Positions 22,142 to 34,560 of a stretch of 64,000 nucleotides of DNA are shown piece after piece; the first letter of the stretch is position 1; each line of letters starts with the position of its first letter. The position numbers were made by a program, and so were the translations under genes. Source of the DNA: Diphasiastrum complanatum (lineage: Eukaryota > Streptophyta > Lycopodiopsida > Lycopodiales > Lycopodiaceae); assembly GCA_029204225.1 (NCBI GenBank), contig CM055111.1, positions 20,219,003 through 20,283,002 of the forward strand, given 5' to 3'. The notes beneath the pieces are model-generated. The model was not told the origin of the DNA, made no database searches, and worked only from the letters and a program-made list of their open reading frames with translations.

Positions 22142-25039
22142 GCTCCCGCTCCTCCAGTTTTCTCATGCTTCAATACTCAATCGGAGCCTAGTCTAAATCT
22201 TAACTGAAGGACCAGCTTACATCTCAATCGGAGTGCTCGTTCAGATCTCAACCGACGCACTGCATCAAATCTCAACTGAAGCCAATCGTTCAGATCTCAA
22301 CTGACGCACTACCTCACATCTCAACCGATGCACTGCATCAGATCTGAACCGAAGCCAATCTGACAAATCTCAACTGACGCACTGTCTCAGATCTCAACCG
22401 ACGCCCTCAATCAGATCTCAACTGACACCCTCAGTCAGATCTAAACCGATGCCCTCAATCAGATCTCAATTGACACCCTCAATCAGATCTCAACTGACGC
22501 CCTCAGTCAGATCTCAACCGACAACCATGTGTCAGATCTCAACCGACGGCCACTGTTAAATCTCGATCGACGACCCTCAATAAAATCTCAACCGGAGGCC
22601 TCACTGAAATCTCAACCGGTGGCCAAGCTGAAATCTCAACCGGAGGCCCAGGTCAAATCTCGACCCGAGCAATTCACACCAATCTCAGCCGAACCAACTC
22701 CAAGCCCGACTCCAAACACACCCCACCCGTCTACCATCATCACCACATCCACCGTACACCCACCGCACATAACTCACCTCACTGCCTCCACATAGACCGC
22801 AGACAATCGCACCCCATCTGCATTCCTCCTTAAATCGCATTCCAAACACACACCACCTTCCTCCACCATTCAACCGTGACCAATGCATTTCCCCGTATAC
22901 AGCTACCACAACCATCACCAGCTCACATTCACCGCACACACCACCATTACACCACATCCGCCCTTAACCAAATCGCATCCACTTCTCAACCCATCACACT
23001 CGCAGCCAACAAGCAAACAAGCACCTGCATTAACCATTCACTCGCACCAACCCGCAATCAAACCGTAAACCTCCACCTAAACCAAACTGACCCGCCTAAC
23101 TAACTTGAACTGTTACCACCGCATTACTCGTCATGACCGCCCTTCAACAGCCAACAAGCCACCCTCTACCCACATCTGCAATCCACCGTTGACACCGCAC
23201 TCAGCCGTTGACATCTCAATCGACCGTTGACACTGCATTACTCTCTGACACCGCACTCTACTGCTGATACCACAATTAACCACCATAACCACAGGAAATT
23301 GTAGACACTGCATATACCCGTAGAAACCACTCAAATCGCATTGACCGCATTCACCAAAACCCGCATTTAATTGCAACTCGTTTCCAACCTGCTTACGAAC
23401 AGTCTGCCTGCCAACAACATTTAAACACACTCTCCCCATGGCCCTCTCAACAAAACACTCTACCCATGACCTGCAACACCCGCAATCACCCAAACCACTT
23501 TATAATCCACTTCATCCACACTACAACAAACAGCCCGTCAACCGCCAATACACAACCCTCAGACTAACTCCATTGTCAGTAGACAACGCACACAACTGCA
23601 ACCTATCTCAATTTACACTTGCATCGCATTAAACCGCATTCTCCCGTTCTCCACCGCAAACTACCACTTACAATCCCCATTGCAAGGTCACATCATCGTC
23701 CCCCGCAAACCCACCACACACAACACATTCAGACCACCATCACCCCACATTACGACAACACTTTTTCAGCATCAAACAAAAAATAAGACCATCACCAACA
23801 GACCACGTACATCAGTCAAAAACCGCATTCACCCGTCTCCATCACAATCACTGCACCAGATCGCAACTGACCGCAATGGACCACAGATCGCAACTGACCA
23901 TCATCACTCGTAACAGACCACATACGTCCATTCCACCCGCACCCCAACTACATCAGCCTTTGATCCATAGTGACTCCCGGGAACCGTCCCACATGCACTC
24001 AACCGCAACCAGCTCGCAATCCAATCGCACCACAGTACAACCGTAGCCACTGCATTGAAACCACAAGCACACCGCATTCAAACCCCTTCCACCTTCAATT
24101 TCCAATAGGCCACCCTCTACCCACATCTGCATAGCACCGCAGACACCGCATAGCACCGTTGACACCACACACATCCGCTGACACCCCTGACACCGTAGTC
24201 GACTACTGATACCACGATCAACCAACCATAACCACAGGTAACCGTCGACACTGCATATACCCGTATAAGCCACTAAAACCGCATTCACTCGTCTCCACCA
24301 CAATCACCGCACCAGATCGCAACTGACCGCAACGAACCACAGATCGCAACTGACCACACCAGACCGCATATCCCCACTGACCGCAACTGACCGCAACTGA
24401 CCACAATAGTCCGCACTATACCATCAGCCTTTGAACCGCATTCCACCGTATCCGCAATCCACCGTTGCAACCGCAATTGCCCGCAGAGGTCCCTCACAAC
24501 CGCCACTGACTCCATACATCGCACCTCCCTCACCTCCGCCACTGATTGCACTCCCATCGCAAACTCCCACATTCTCCCGCACTCCACCGCATTCCATCGT
24601 CACAACCGCATTCCATCACACCCGCACGCATCCACCCGTTGCGACCACACTCCATTCCCTTGCGACCACATTTATTCGTATCTTGTAATCGCACCACACT
24701 GCTTCCGCCACACTTCACGCACCCCTCAATCAGATCTCGACCGAAGGAATTTGATCAGATCTCAACCGAAGCATTCAGGTCCACCACAACTGACCACCCT
24801 CTCACCACCTTACGACAGTCCACAGACCCTTCTACTGCAACCTCTCACCTACTCATGCCGCATCCGCCCCTTAACGGTAACCCCGTACTCCATCGCAACC
24901 CCCTTACACCTCCATAGTTGTTCCCATCCACACTAAACTATACTTAGCTCGCATCTCACCGCATTCACTTTGCACCGTCACAGTCCACCCTTGACCCGTA
25001 ACACACATTGATCCGTAGTAGCTGCAGCCCACCATAACC
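22142..25039 (+). repeat. C-rich, G-poor tandem-repeat tract, probably leader of element C
   Basis: Two repeat types are mixed. From about 22170 to 22690 a unit of about 24 bases recurs, built on CAGATCTCAACCGACGC with variable ends; two more copies lie at 24724-24775. From about 22850 to 25000 the word CCGCA/CCGTA is very frequent, around eleven times in 24240-24480 alone. G is scarce on the plus strand throughout. Proline- and histidine-rich open frames here are by-products of the composition. The tract is interrupted at 25039 by element B, and similar C/A-rich sequence resumes at 40106 and runs into a gag start at 40303. I infer it is the long leader of that gag-bearing element. Confidence 0.55.
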
Positions 25040-25044
25040 GTAAA
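25040..25044. other. Left target-site duplication of element B (GTAAA)
   Basis: GTAAA directly precedes the LTR start at 25045 and recurs at 40106-40110. Confidence 0.75.
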
Positions 25045-25681
25045 TGCTAGCAACTGTGCTAACACAGAGAAAAGATAGAAATAAAACTTCATTAAGACCA
25101 CATATGAGTATCTGTCAATAAACTTCAAGCCATGGCATGTGTTTTTGTAAGTCCATGAGTAGAAGCTTAAATAATAATAAAATAGCTTAAACTTAGATTC
25201 AGAACTTAGACTTAGGAAACTTAAGATTAGAAATATTTTATCTTAAGTTTTCCTAAGTTAAGAGATTTGAAGTTCTAAATCCCAAGTTAGAAGTTCTTGA
25301 AAGACTAGAAACAGATTAGTCCCATAAGTTAGTAGACACTTATGGAAGACCCTCCTTGCCATAAAAGGAGAGGTATTTGCATTGTAAACAACACTCTGAG
25401 ATTATGCTAAATTGCTCTCTATTGAGATTATCATTCTATTTCTTTGTATTCCCATTGGAAGGTGCATAGCTTGAGGGAAGGTGCTCGAGCCTCCTCTTGC
25501 CTCCTTTCATTGGCTTATTGTGGCATGTTTTTATTGGTTTATTTAGTTAGCCACAACTTATCTTTCAAACCCTCTGGGTGTTAATTTAGATCTTAGTTTA
25601 GCAACCTTGCTAGTTGGGTTTGCCTTAGCAAGGATTTTCAATTGTTGTTTCTAATTAGCTATATTTCCGTTTTGAGCACTA

Positions 25682-26498
25682 TGTGGGGTCAAAGATCTCT
25701 CGTAGTATAGCCCTTCCGCCTGTCAACAAAGGTTAGATCACTGGCTAGGTGCCTAACTATGCATAGATGCTACTTTTAATTAATTTCCTACTATTTCCCT
25801 TAACTCTACTCACCACTATACTACTCCTCTTTAACTCTACTCCTCTACACTAACATTCATCATAGTTTGGTTGAAGGGAAAGAATGGAGAAGAAGAGATT
25901 GAAAAGAGAAGAGAAAGAGAGAGAAAGAGAGTGAGGGTGGAGGTTAGCTCAAATGCTCCTTATGCTTGCTAATGGAAAAACATTCACTATGGCAAACAAT
26001 AAACATGGAAATAGAAAGCAATAGAAACACAACCAAGAGCAATAGCAAGTAGTGAATAGCAAATGAGGATGCTTCTCTTCCAAAAATGGTAGAGTTTCCT
26101 CCTTCTCATTAAGCATGGAAATAGTGTACAAATGCTATCTTTTTATAAAATGGGGAAGGCGCTTGCCCCTCAATCTTATTGGCTAATATTCACAATGATC
26201 CTAACCATTCATCTTGGACCCAACTTGATCCAAGGGTCCACAAAAATACATTAGAAATCACAAGATTCATGTGAGTCCCAATTTGGACCCAACTCTAAAA
26301 AGTGTTCTCTAAGTTTAAAATTGACATTGGGCCTCTAGTTTTATTTTAATTACAAGGCCCAAGTTAAGTTTATTTTATTTACAACTTCAATGGTGTGCTC
26401 ATTGTGCCATGGCTTATACACGCAGGATGCCATGCCCTCGCAACACATTTTATTGGAGGATTTTATTTATTTACACTTTGTTGGGAATACCCCCAACA
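25682..26498 (-). repeat. LTR of element A, downstream copy on the coding strand
   Basis: 817 bases, ending in CCCCCAACA. A long direct match lies at 34872-35595, and a third copy enters the right edge of the window at 63541. Confidence 0.9.
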
Positions 26499-26599
26499 GG
26501 ACCCACGGGCTGAAGTAGTGCCAGTCCCTCGGCAATCTGCCGGTTTAGTAGAGCGTTCTCTTGGACCGCCTCTGGTGGATGAGATATCCCGTAATGTCT

Positions 26600-29036
26600 T
26601 CCATGAAGTTCAGACGGTCTAGTTTCTTCGAGTCCTTTGGCATGTGGAATGACTTGTGGAATCATGTCAGTCATTCTTGATCCACCCATGCTTGGAATCG
26701 TTTCGTCCAGGGATCTCCAAGAAATGCAGCTCAGTAACATACGCAAGCGACTGGCAACTGGTCTTCGACTTTGTCGGAAGCGAGCGCCTTATTTGGATCA
26801 AAAAATATGGAGGAAAAAAAATCATCCCATTTTATTTCAATGCCCATTAAATATTCCAAGTCCCGGGCGTAAGTGACCGCCGCGCGGACTGTGGGATAGG
26901 GACAATTGATGTAGTGACTACCGAATGCGGAGAGAGCCCTTCTGGCATCTACATTCGTTGTCCACCCATATTCAGATTTGATGATTGGCCAGTCGAAATT
27001 GTTGAGTGTGATCTAGTCCAGAGGAGTGCCGCATTCCGCCCATTTGGATCTTCTTGGACATGGCAGAAAATGCACGTTCACCCGTAACTATTGCAGACTC
27101 GTCACGTAAGCCCCGATGGCCGCAGGGTCTCTCTCAAATAACTGATGTCGCCACTCCTGTTGTGGTTGGAGGGCGGGTAAGGCTTGCAACACTTTTCCCT
27201 TGACGGTCTGAGCTGAGAAGGATATCTGCCAGCCGCCTCTTGATGACTCGTGGGGATATTTGGATAAAAATTCATTGATGTTCTCCTCCACGGATTTCAG
27301 TCTTCGGAAGGCCCGGCTGGCAGATATCATTCGTGACCCTCTGGATGATGTTGCTTGGCCATAGCTGGTGGTTGCCCTTGGCTCTAGTCTCGCGTCTCAG
27401 CGGCCGCGTCTGTCTGCCCTTGGTCTTGGCCTTCGAACACTTGATCTGGTTGAAATCCCCCTGCTGCCTGCTGGCTCTGATCTTGGTTGGTACTAGTCTG
27501 TGCAGCGTCAAAATTAGGTGGCGGTGGAATTACCACGGGGGTGGGCTGGGCCTTCGTTTCCATGTATTTTTGGCATGCCTTGAGGGCTTGCTTGGCCTGG
27601 AAGAGCTCTTGCGTTGCACTTGCCTAATAGTTATTGAACTCTATCTAGTAGTTGTTGAGAATTTAGCTATAAATCTGCACCTGATGCCATAGAAGATTCA
27701 TCTCTGATTGGGAAAGCGGCCTTGTGTCCAGTGTAGATTGAGCTAACCAAGCAAGCTTCTCGTCTTGTAAGGCTTTAGCCTCCATCCACAGGCGTGTGTT
27801 CTCTGCTTCCAAAAGTGTAAGTTGCGTCTGGATGGGCGCAAGCCGTTGGGATGCTTCAGCTTGAAGCTCCCGCACCTTTGTGGAGGCCTCAGTCAACACT
27901 TTGGAGAGGCTTTGAATATATTTGTTTAGGCCCTCCTCCTTCTACTGCAGTTTGGCAATCTCCTGGTGCCCTGCTTATTCGTGTTGCTAAGCCAGAATCA
28001 GTTCTTGCTGCAACTTGGTGAGGTATGCTCGCAGTTGTGTATTACTCGTTGCCAACTGTAGTACCCTGCTTTCCAGAATAGCTTTGGCTGCTACCGCATC
28101 CAAGATATATTTTCCTAGGGTTTGGTACGTCGTTGTTAGATCCATGGGAGCAGTTGGTACACTGGCACTGACAGGGGCTTGTGTTGTATCGGCCTCGACG
28201 ACCTGTGGAATTCCGTCATCGTTGTCTTCGATCAGATTTTCATTTGTCCTAATGCCATCAGGGGCGGTAGGGTCAGTCCGATCTGGTGATGCTACAAAAA
28301 CTGTTTGTACAAATGTGTCATCAAGTAGCAGTTGGCTGCCCTCGACAACCTTTGGCGAAGCGGGTGGGGTGTGAGAAACAACTGCGGAAACAGAGGTGAG
28401 GACGGAGTGTCCGAACGAGAGGATGGGAGGAACAGTGGGGAATTGAAGGGTGGTGTGGAGTATGGAAGAAGGTGAGGATGGAGCAGAAAGTGTCTGGCAT
28501 GGGGGTGAAAATTTGATAACTTGCATCCATGCCAGAGTGTCGGGGGACAGTTGCAAATCAAAAGGGTTGAATGTGAGAGGAGCAACGGTGGTGGCAGGAG
28601 TAATGGAGGATGCGATGGTGATCGATGGTACAGCGAACACTAGAAGAGAAGTAGGAGTGGTATCAACAGAAGAAACGAGGATGGAGACAGAAACAGATGT
28701 GGATGGAATAGGAAGAGAGGTAGCGACAACAGAAATTAGAGTGGGAGGTTGCACGGAAGAAGAAGCGGCAGTGGTTGACGGAGTAGTTAGTGCGGCAGTG
28801 GAGACAAGTCCTCGGGTAACAGGTGGAGATGTGGATGTAGAAGCAGCGCTACGCATCTGTTTGTTGGCCATTGTGTTAATGACTGAAGGTTGGGAGGAGG
28901 TAGATGCTTGAGATGGTGGGTAAAGGTTAGTATGTGGCACAAGGGAAGACAGGAGGGATGAGCGTTGGAAATCGCACACTTTTGCCTCGAGAAGTGCGCA
29001 GGCAAAGTTACACAACAGGGGCCTGCTGCGATTCAC
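26600..29036 (-). pseudogene. Unknown 3' coding region of element A (Ser/Thr/Pro-rich plus coiled coil)
   Basis: Between integrase and the 3' LTR lies about 2.4 kb that reads as protein on the minus strand. From 29036 to 27987 there are 349 open codons: an N-terminal basic stretch, then about 230 residues dominated by Ser, Thr, Pro and Val, then an acidic segment. The same frame continues through three stops into a coiled coil (LEAENTRLWMEAKALQDEK, 27850-27780). After three more stops it reads QELFQAKQALKACQKYMETK and a Gln/Asp-rich tail to about 27395. Further segments in other frames look coding too (YGWTTNVDARRALSAFGSHY near 26960). No domain is recognised. Extra frames at this position are known in Tat-lineage elements, but their function is unclear. 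Confidence 0.55.
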
Positions 29037-29161
29037 TCATGGTTGTTGGATTTGATGGAGTTTGTTAGTTCTTGAATAAAAAAGCTATGCCAGTCGTATG
29101 GCACAACGGAGGGGTTAGAAAATTTCAGAAGGGGTTCCACTATCTGACTAAGCAGCATAGA

Positions 29162-30296
29162 CTAGATTCTGTCCTTGCGAAATGTTGAAATAACCAGAAA
29201 GTTATTCAATAGATGCGCAACTGCCTGAATGACGGGTTCCATGATAGCTTCTATCAGGTAACCATTGTTAGTTTGGATGGGGATTTCTGGTGTGGTTTGG
29301 GTGACAAATGGTTTGATCAGTGATCCATTTATATGTTGTCCTGAATGCCCACAGTGCAGCATGCAACTTGTGTTCCCAATCTGATCTACTAGCTTCAACT
29401 GTTTTCGTGAGCACGCTATACAGGATCTTATTGGATGATTCTACTTGCCCATTACCACGAGGATAATAAGGCGTACTGGTTCTGTGTATCACGAACAATT
29501 CCTCCAACAGGACCTTGATGGTCTCATTGATGAAATGGCTTTAGTGATCACTGACTAGTTCCACCGGGCACCCAAAGCGCACAATGATATTTTCATAAAG
29601 GAACTTGGCAATGGTCCTAGCATCAGCTACTCTTACTGCCTTGGCTTCGACCCATTTAGTGAGGTAATCTGTGGATATGATTATGTATCGAGCATGGGAA
29701 CTCCTTGTTGCAGGGTGAATTGGACCAATATAATCCAATCCCCATTTTTTGAACGGTGCTTGGACTAAGACTGGGTGCAGTAGATCATAGTTCAATCTCG
29801 TTGGTCTCCTTGCCCTTTGGCACACATCGCACTTTTTCAACTATTCCTCTGTGTCTTTATGAATCATTGGCCACCAACATCTTGATTGCAAGATCTTGCA
29901 AACTGTAATGTCAGATGCAAAATGACCTCCACCCATGCCTTCATGTGAAAGCCAAATGATCTGGATGGTCTCATGAGGAAGAATACGCCATCGAAGAATT
30001 CTGTCTGGACCTCTTCGGTACAACTGGTCGGCAATCAGCTGATAAGGTCTAGCCTTCAAGATCAATTTCCACTGTTCCGTCTTTGATAGTGATTTGTCTA
30101 GTTGGCCCCACATTAGATAATCAACAATGTCCGCAGCCCATTTTGGTACTGTATCCACGTAAAATAAGACAGCATCTGCCGACTCATCGTCGGGTTGGGT
30201 TGCAATCTCCTTTCCCTTGATTTGTGACACATGATCTGCCTTGTAGTGTTGTTTTTCCTTGCGAACTACTATCCAAAAATCAAATTTCAACAACAA
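29162..30296 (-). pseudogene. Element A RNase H tail and integrase
   Basis: The minus-strand reading starts with the last piece of RNase H (LLKFDFWIVVRKEKQHYKAD). The integrase zinc-binding region follows (SHEGMGGGHF and CDVCQRA). The catalytic core shows its three acidic positions: LDYIGPIHPATRS near 29735, SDH near 29542, and GNGQVESSNKIL near 29440. In-frame stops fall after DTEE (29840) and after SDH (29541), and frameshifts follow near 29300. It is non-functional. Everything N-terminal to the last RNase H strands is missing, although protease lies just upstream. Confidence 0.8.
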
Positions 30297-31345
30297 AAGA
30301 AGCCATCTGGTGATTCTCCCACCTTCTTTATGCCCATTTTTGTCATTTTGGTGGGTTCATCCTTGTTGTCTTTCTTCGGCACTGCTGTGACGTTCGCCTC
30401 ATGGTTGCAAATATCAACGACTACTGTAACTATTGCCTCTTTGGATAAGTCACTCCATCGGATCACATGGTTATAGCATTGCTTCAACTGATTCTTCTTA
30501 TTCGCAGCTGACTTGGGTGGTTTGATCCTTGAGACTTTCACCATAGCATACCTTTGTGGTGGTTGAGTTGGTACCTTCTTGGTTCTGTAACGATCTGGGT
30601 CCATGTGGTTTAGAACTTGTTCATCAGTCAGTCCAATCTCCTTATTATAAGTTCGAGCATGTTTCCAAGGGACTAGATCATCATCCACTGGATTCTCAAT
30701 CAGCTCTGCTGACGGCCATGCTATGTTTATCATATTCACCCCAAATGTGATTGGTGTGTCCATAGTGTAACATTTGGGTAAAGATGTACTCGGTTCTGGA
30801 TCTGATTCATATTCACATGTCTGGCAGTCAATAGTTGCTAATGCATCCGTTCATCTCATGACATCCATCTCTGAATGATAGTGACCTCTCTTGGCTGGCC
30901 TTGGGTGGTCAATCGTATGATCTATCGTGGATGATCCGTCATCAGCTTTGGGTGCAATAGGTTTCACCGCCCATGTGGTTGGATCTACCTTTACAGCCTG
31001 TTCTCTGTTCTCGAAGGTGAGTTTTCTTGTACCCCAGTTGTGTAATACTTGCGCAGCCCTCAACCATGGTCTTCCCAGTAAAACACGGTATGCAGATGGA
31101 GATTCAGGTATATTCATGACCACAAAAGTAATCACATTCTGCATGCCTGCTATCTTTACAGGAATATCAGCAACTACACCTTTTGGTTTCACACAGGATT
31201 GATCTGCTAGCTTGATGGCGAATCTGGCTGGCTTCAATCCTTGTAATCCCCAGTTTTTGTACAAAGTAGTGGAGATCAGATTGACACTTGATCCTCCATC
31301 TACCATTGTCGCCTCGTCCTTGTATCTCTTGTGTTTGATTGGCAA
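30287..31345 (-). pseudogene. Element A protease and linker
   Basis: The retroviral-type aspartic protease reads ATMVDGGSSVNLISTTLYKN (active-site DGGSS) near 31320-31260, then AYRVLLGRPWLRAAQVLHNW with the second conserved loop. A stop at 30852 separates it from a lysine-rich linker (30763-30287) ending KMTKMGIKKVGESPDGFF. In intact Tat elements reverse transcriptase follows; here the linker runs directly into the RNase H tail. Confidence 0.8.
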
Positions 31346-31498
31346 AGTGATGTTGTGCTACTCACTTTCCCATGCTGCTCCGATGTGGAGGACGTTACTT
31401 GTTTCATCATAACCTGCACAATATATGGGCTCAGGCGCTAATGGCTGCTCATCCGCTTTGGCCCATTCAGCTAAAAGGCTTTTCGCTTGTGGTGCAAT

Positions 31499-32614
31499 TC
31501 ACAGTAGTTCTCCGAGTGGTAAACTAACGTGGCTTGACAGCAAGAGTGTGAGCCTTTCAGTGCACGGTTCCTCAGGCTCTACCATGTGAAAAGGTGGTTC
31601 ATGTTGGTGCAACCGATCATTCTGATCAGTGCGTAGTGGTGAGCCCGTTTGCGGTTCCCGTTCAACGCCGACTGGAGGTTCTGTGGGATTGTTTTGTTCT
31701 TGATCTTTTTCCTCCTCTTGTGCTTTTTGTACCCAGTGTCTTATTTTCTGGTATTGTCTTCTCGCTTTTCTCACATTTGGATATGGCGCTGAAGTTGAGG
31801 ATTGGTTGTCAGTGACCGATGGTGGTGGTGAGGGAGCCACTTCCTTCCTCTTCTGTGCTCGCGTAACAACTAACACAGGAGCGTGGTCGTGTCATCCTTT
31901 CGATGGCATCTCCACTAGAATTGTTGATTGTTGTATGGCAATGAGGTTAAGAGGTGCACTGGTTCCAAGTTTAAATGGACAATTTTTGAAACAGTGTCCA
32001 TAACCGCAATCCCGACAGGAGGTTGTATATTGTCCCTTGTAGGGACATTCTGCAATTATGTGCCCCTCGCTGCATCCGTAGCAGCCGTAATTTCTTCCAC
32101 CTTGACGTTGAGTTTGAGCTGCATAGGCCGAAACATATTCATTTATGGCAGGATCCATAAATGTTTCATCTGGTCCGTACCATTGATGCTGCTCAGGTTG
32201 AGGTGGTATTTGCATTTCTTGTTCCACTGCTGTCAGGTTTACATGGGCCACTTGTTGATTGGCTGGCCCTGGTGGAGCAGGTAAGGCCATGCGTTGTAGT
32301 TGATTGGGTGCGTCGTACCTTGGTGCCATGTTAGGTGCCCCTTGCTGATAAGGATAAGAAGTCTGATAAGGACTTCTCTTCTGTTGAACAACCTTGGGAG
32401 TAAATGGGCAAAATGTCGTATCGTGCGATGTTGCATTGCACAGATGGCAGAATCTATGTGTCAATTTCAGATTTTGCTTTAGGACTGGACACTCGTTCGC
32501 TGTATGGTTTTGCGTGCCTACTGAACACCATACATTTTCTCGTCGAGGATACTGCAACTGATTTGGTTCCGATTGATGTGGAGTTACTGCTACAGTTTCT
32601 TGTAAGGCCTTCAA
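31499..32614 (-). pseudogene. Element A nucleocapsid with four zinc-knuckle-like motifs
   Basis: Four Cys/His clusters are seen in order: CSVGTQNHTANEC (irregular), CHLCNATSHDTTFC, CYGCSEGHIIAEC and CRDCGYGHCFKNC. One or two is usual for plant gypsy gag. The knuckles are separated by a Pro/Gln-rich region (QQGAPNMAPRYDAPNQLQ). A charged linker (31876-31499) with KARRQYQKIRHWVQKAQEE follows in another frame, leading towards protease. Confidence 0.75.
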
Positions 32615-32856
32615 TTTCTGGTCAAACTACACCGTAAGTTGCTCCATCTGCTATTTGTGTAATTTTGTCATTTGCTCCAATATCAGTTTTGTGGATAGAG
32701 CGAATGTGTTTGATGATGTGGAGTTACTGCTACAGTTCCTTGTAAGGCCTTTAGTTTATGGTCAAACTGCGCTGTAAGTTGCTCCATCTGCTGTTTGTGT
32801 AATTTTGTCATTTGCTCCAATAGCAGTTTTGTGAATAGAGCGAATGCGTTTGATGA
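32577..32856 (-). repeat. 140-bp tandem duplication inside element A gag
   Basis: TGTGGAGTTACTGCTACAG starts copies at 32577 and 32717, and the two 140-base units match with few differences through gtttgatga. The unit length is not a multiple of three, so the duplication shifts the reading frame between gag parts. Confidence 0.85.
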
Positions 32857-33558
32857 TGATGATGCGATCGAGGGAGTAGGAGTGTGGGTGGAAGGATATT
32901 CGTCGTTAGATCCCTCATCCTCTTCCCTGATTGCATCTTCCATAGATTCTTGCATAGTAGTGTACTTCTCCCGTCGTTTCAGTTCTCTTCTGATGCTTCA
33001 TGGTAATCTGGCTAGGAACCACATGATCACCGCATGATTGGGAGTCAAGGCTACACTGTAGTCAGATCGTAGATGTTTGACCCATTCAATATAGTCTCGG
33101 ACCCTTTCTCGTTTTCCCACCTTGACTTTGCTCAGGAGGAGAAACGGGTCTTCCAGGAACTTTCTTGGTTTAAAGCGCATATTGAGAGTCGCTTTAACCG
33201 CTTCCCAGGTGGATTTCTCCTCCTCTGACAGGTTGAAAAACCAATCCTGAGCCATTGCAAGTAAGGACATAGGGAATAGCATCAGCTTCTCTGCAGGTGT
33301 CCGTTCGTCTTAGATTTCACAAGCTTGCTCGTAGATCTGGAGAAATCGGATGGGATCTGATGATCCGTCGTATTTTGGTATCTCCATCTGTGGTGCTCTC
33401 CAAACTACATGCAAGGGTGTGACAGGTACGGGTTGGCCCATTAGAACCATTGGTGCTAGTTTCGGTTTTGCCTCTTGTTGCACAACTGCTAATCTGGGAA
33501 GGTGTGTTGCCTGATTTGCTATCCTTCGTGCTATTGATCGTCCCGATCTCAGATTCAT
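32857..33558 (-). pseudogene. Element A gag capsid region
   Basis: The minus-strand frame begins MNLRSGRSIARRIANQATHL and reaches the gag core IPKYDGSSDPIRFLQIYEQA. It crosses one in-frame TAA (near 33312) and continues as LLAMAQDWFFNLSEEEKSTW and KVGKRERVRDYIEWVKHL, the typical retrotrans_gag pattern. A second piece (MQESMEDAIREEDEGS, 32955 down) holds an acidic stretch and a Gln-rich helix. It is closely similar to the gag at 40303-41200. Confidence 0.8.
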
Positions 33559-33599
33559 CCGATGGTGGGTTCCAAAGTGATTGGATCTTGTTTATACAA

Positions 33600-34560
33600 T
33601 AAGACAGTCTGGATCTTCAAGGATCCGATAGATCTGATTGGTCGGAATGAATTTTAGGCCTTTTACGGTGGTTTTTCCTTGGTAGCTTTTTACTCCTTGC
33701 ACTCATTGACCTGAGATTTTGACAGTAGCTGGATCTGATGTAGATCTTTCCATTGCTTTGGTCTGCGAGGGTTATCTTGTGCGAGGGTTGGCTGTGCGAA
33801 GGTTCTTCAGCTATTTTTGCAGGTAAAAAACTTGATATCTTTCAGATCTTTGGGAAGTAACTCTCGCAAGCTTCATAGTAGCTGGATTCGGGTCAGATCT
33901 CACTATAGAATTCTCTGCGAGAGTTAACTCTCGCAAGAAGTGAAAAATTTCACTGTCTGCAAGGGTTCAAAATCACTTTTTGTGCTTGATCTTCACCAGA
34001 TCTTCATACTAACTCTCGCAGGCTTCATCACTGATGTAATTTGACATTCTAAATTGATTGAGAGGGTCCACGAGAGTTCTTACTAGAATGATTTGTTGGA
34101 TCTTCAGTTTTTAGTGATTTTTTAGCACTTAAATCCAATTTTTTGCTCACTAGAATCAAACTAACTCTCGCAAGCTCTTCTGTGTCCTGGTCTCACTGAG
34201 ATGGAACTTCAAAATTCTCTACGAGAGTTCTTGACCACTAGAACTGAAAATTTCACTGTCTGCGAGGGTTCACTAGTACTTTCCAGTCTTTTTTTCACTG
34301 GAAACTCTCGCACAGACACTTAATCATCAAACTAACTCTCGCAAGCTTCTATGTGTCCTGGTCTCACTAAGATGGAACTTCAGAGGGCTCTGTGAGAGTT
34401 CTTATAAAGATTTGAAATTTTTTGAATTTTTTCAAGGATTTTTTGAATTTTTTATGATTTTTCTCTGATTTTTTACAATCTGCTTGGAACTAACTCTCGC
34501 AAGTTTCTGTGCAAGTCTGGGATAGTACCCTGGAGCAGCTGCCAGTCATGCAAGGGTTAA
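33600..34560 (-). repeat. Leader of element A with an array of AACTCTCGCAAG motifs in both directions
   Basis: Between the primer site and gag, AACTCTCGCA recurs about seven times on the plus strand (for example near 33865, 33925, 34015, 34170, 34330, 34495). Related inverted words such as GCGAGAGTT or GCGAGGGTT recur about eight times. Two larger blocks near 34165-34230 and 34330-34400 are near copies of each other. No coding sequence is present. Confidence 0.7.

Noticed and set aside
22170-22690. CRISPR array
   Set aside because: Repeats of about 24 bases lie head to tail without unique spacers, in plant DNA; it is a minisatellite.
22529-24936. Many overlapping Pro/His/Thr-rich and Cys/Gly-rich open frames
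   Set aside because: Composition of the G-poor repeat tract removes stop codons; frames overlap on both strands with no conserved motif.
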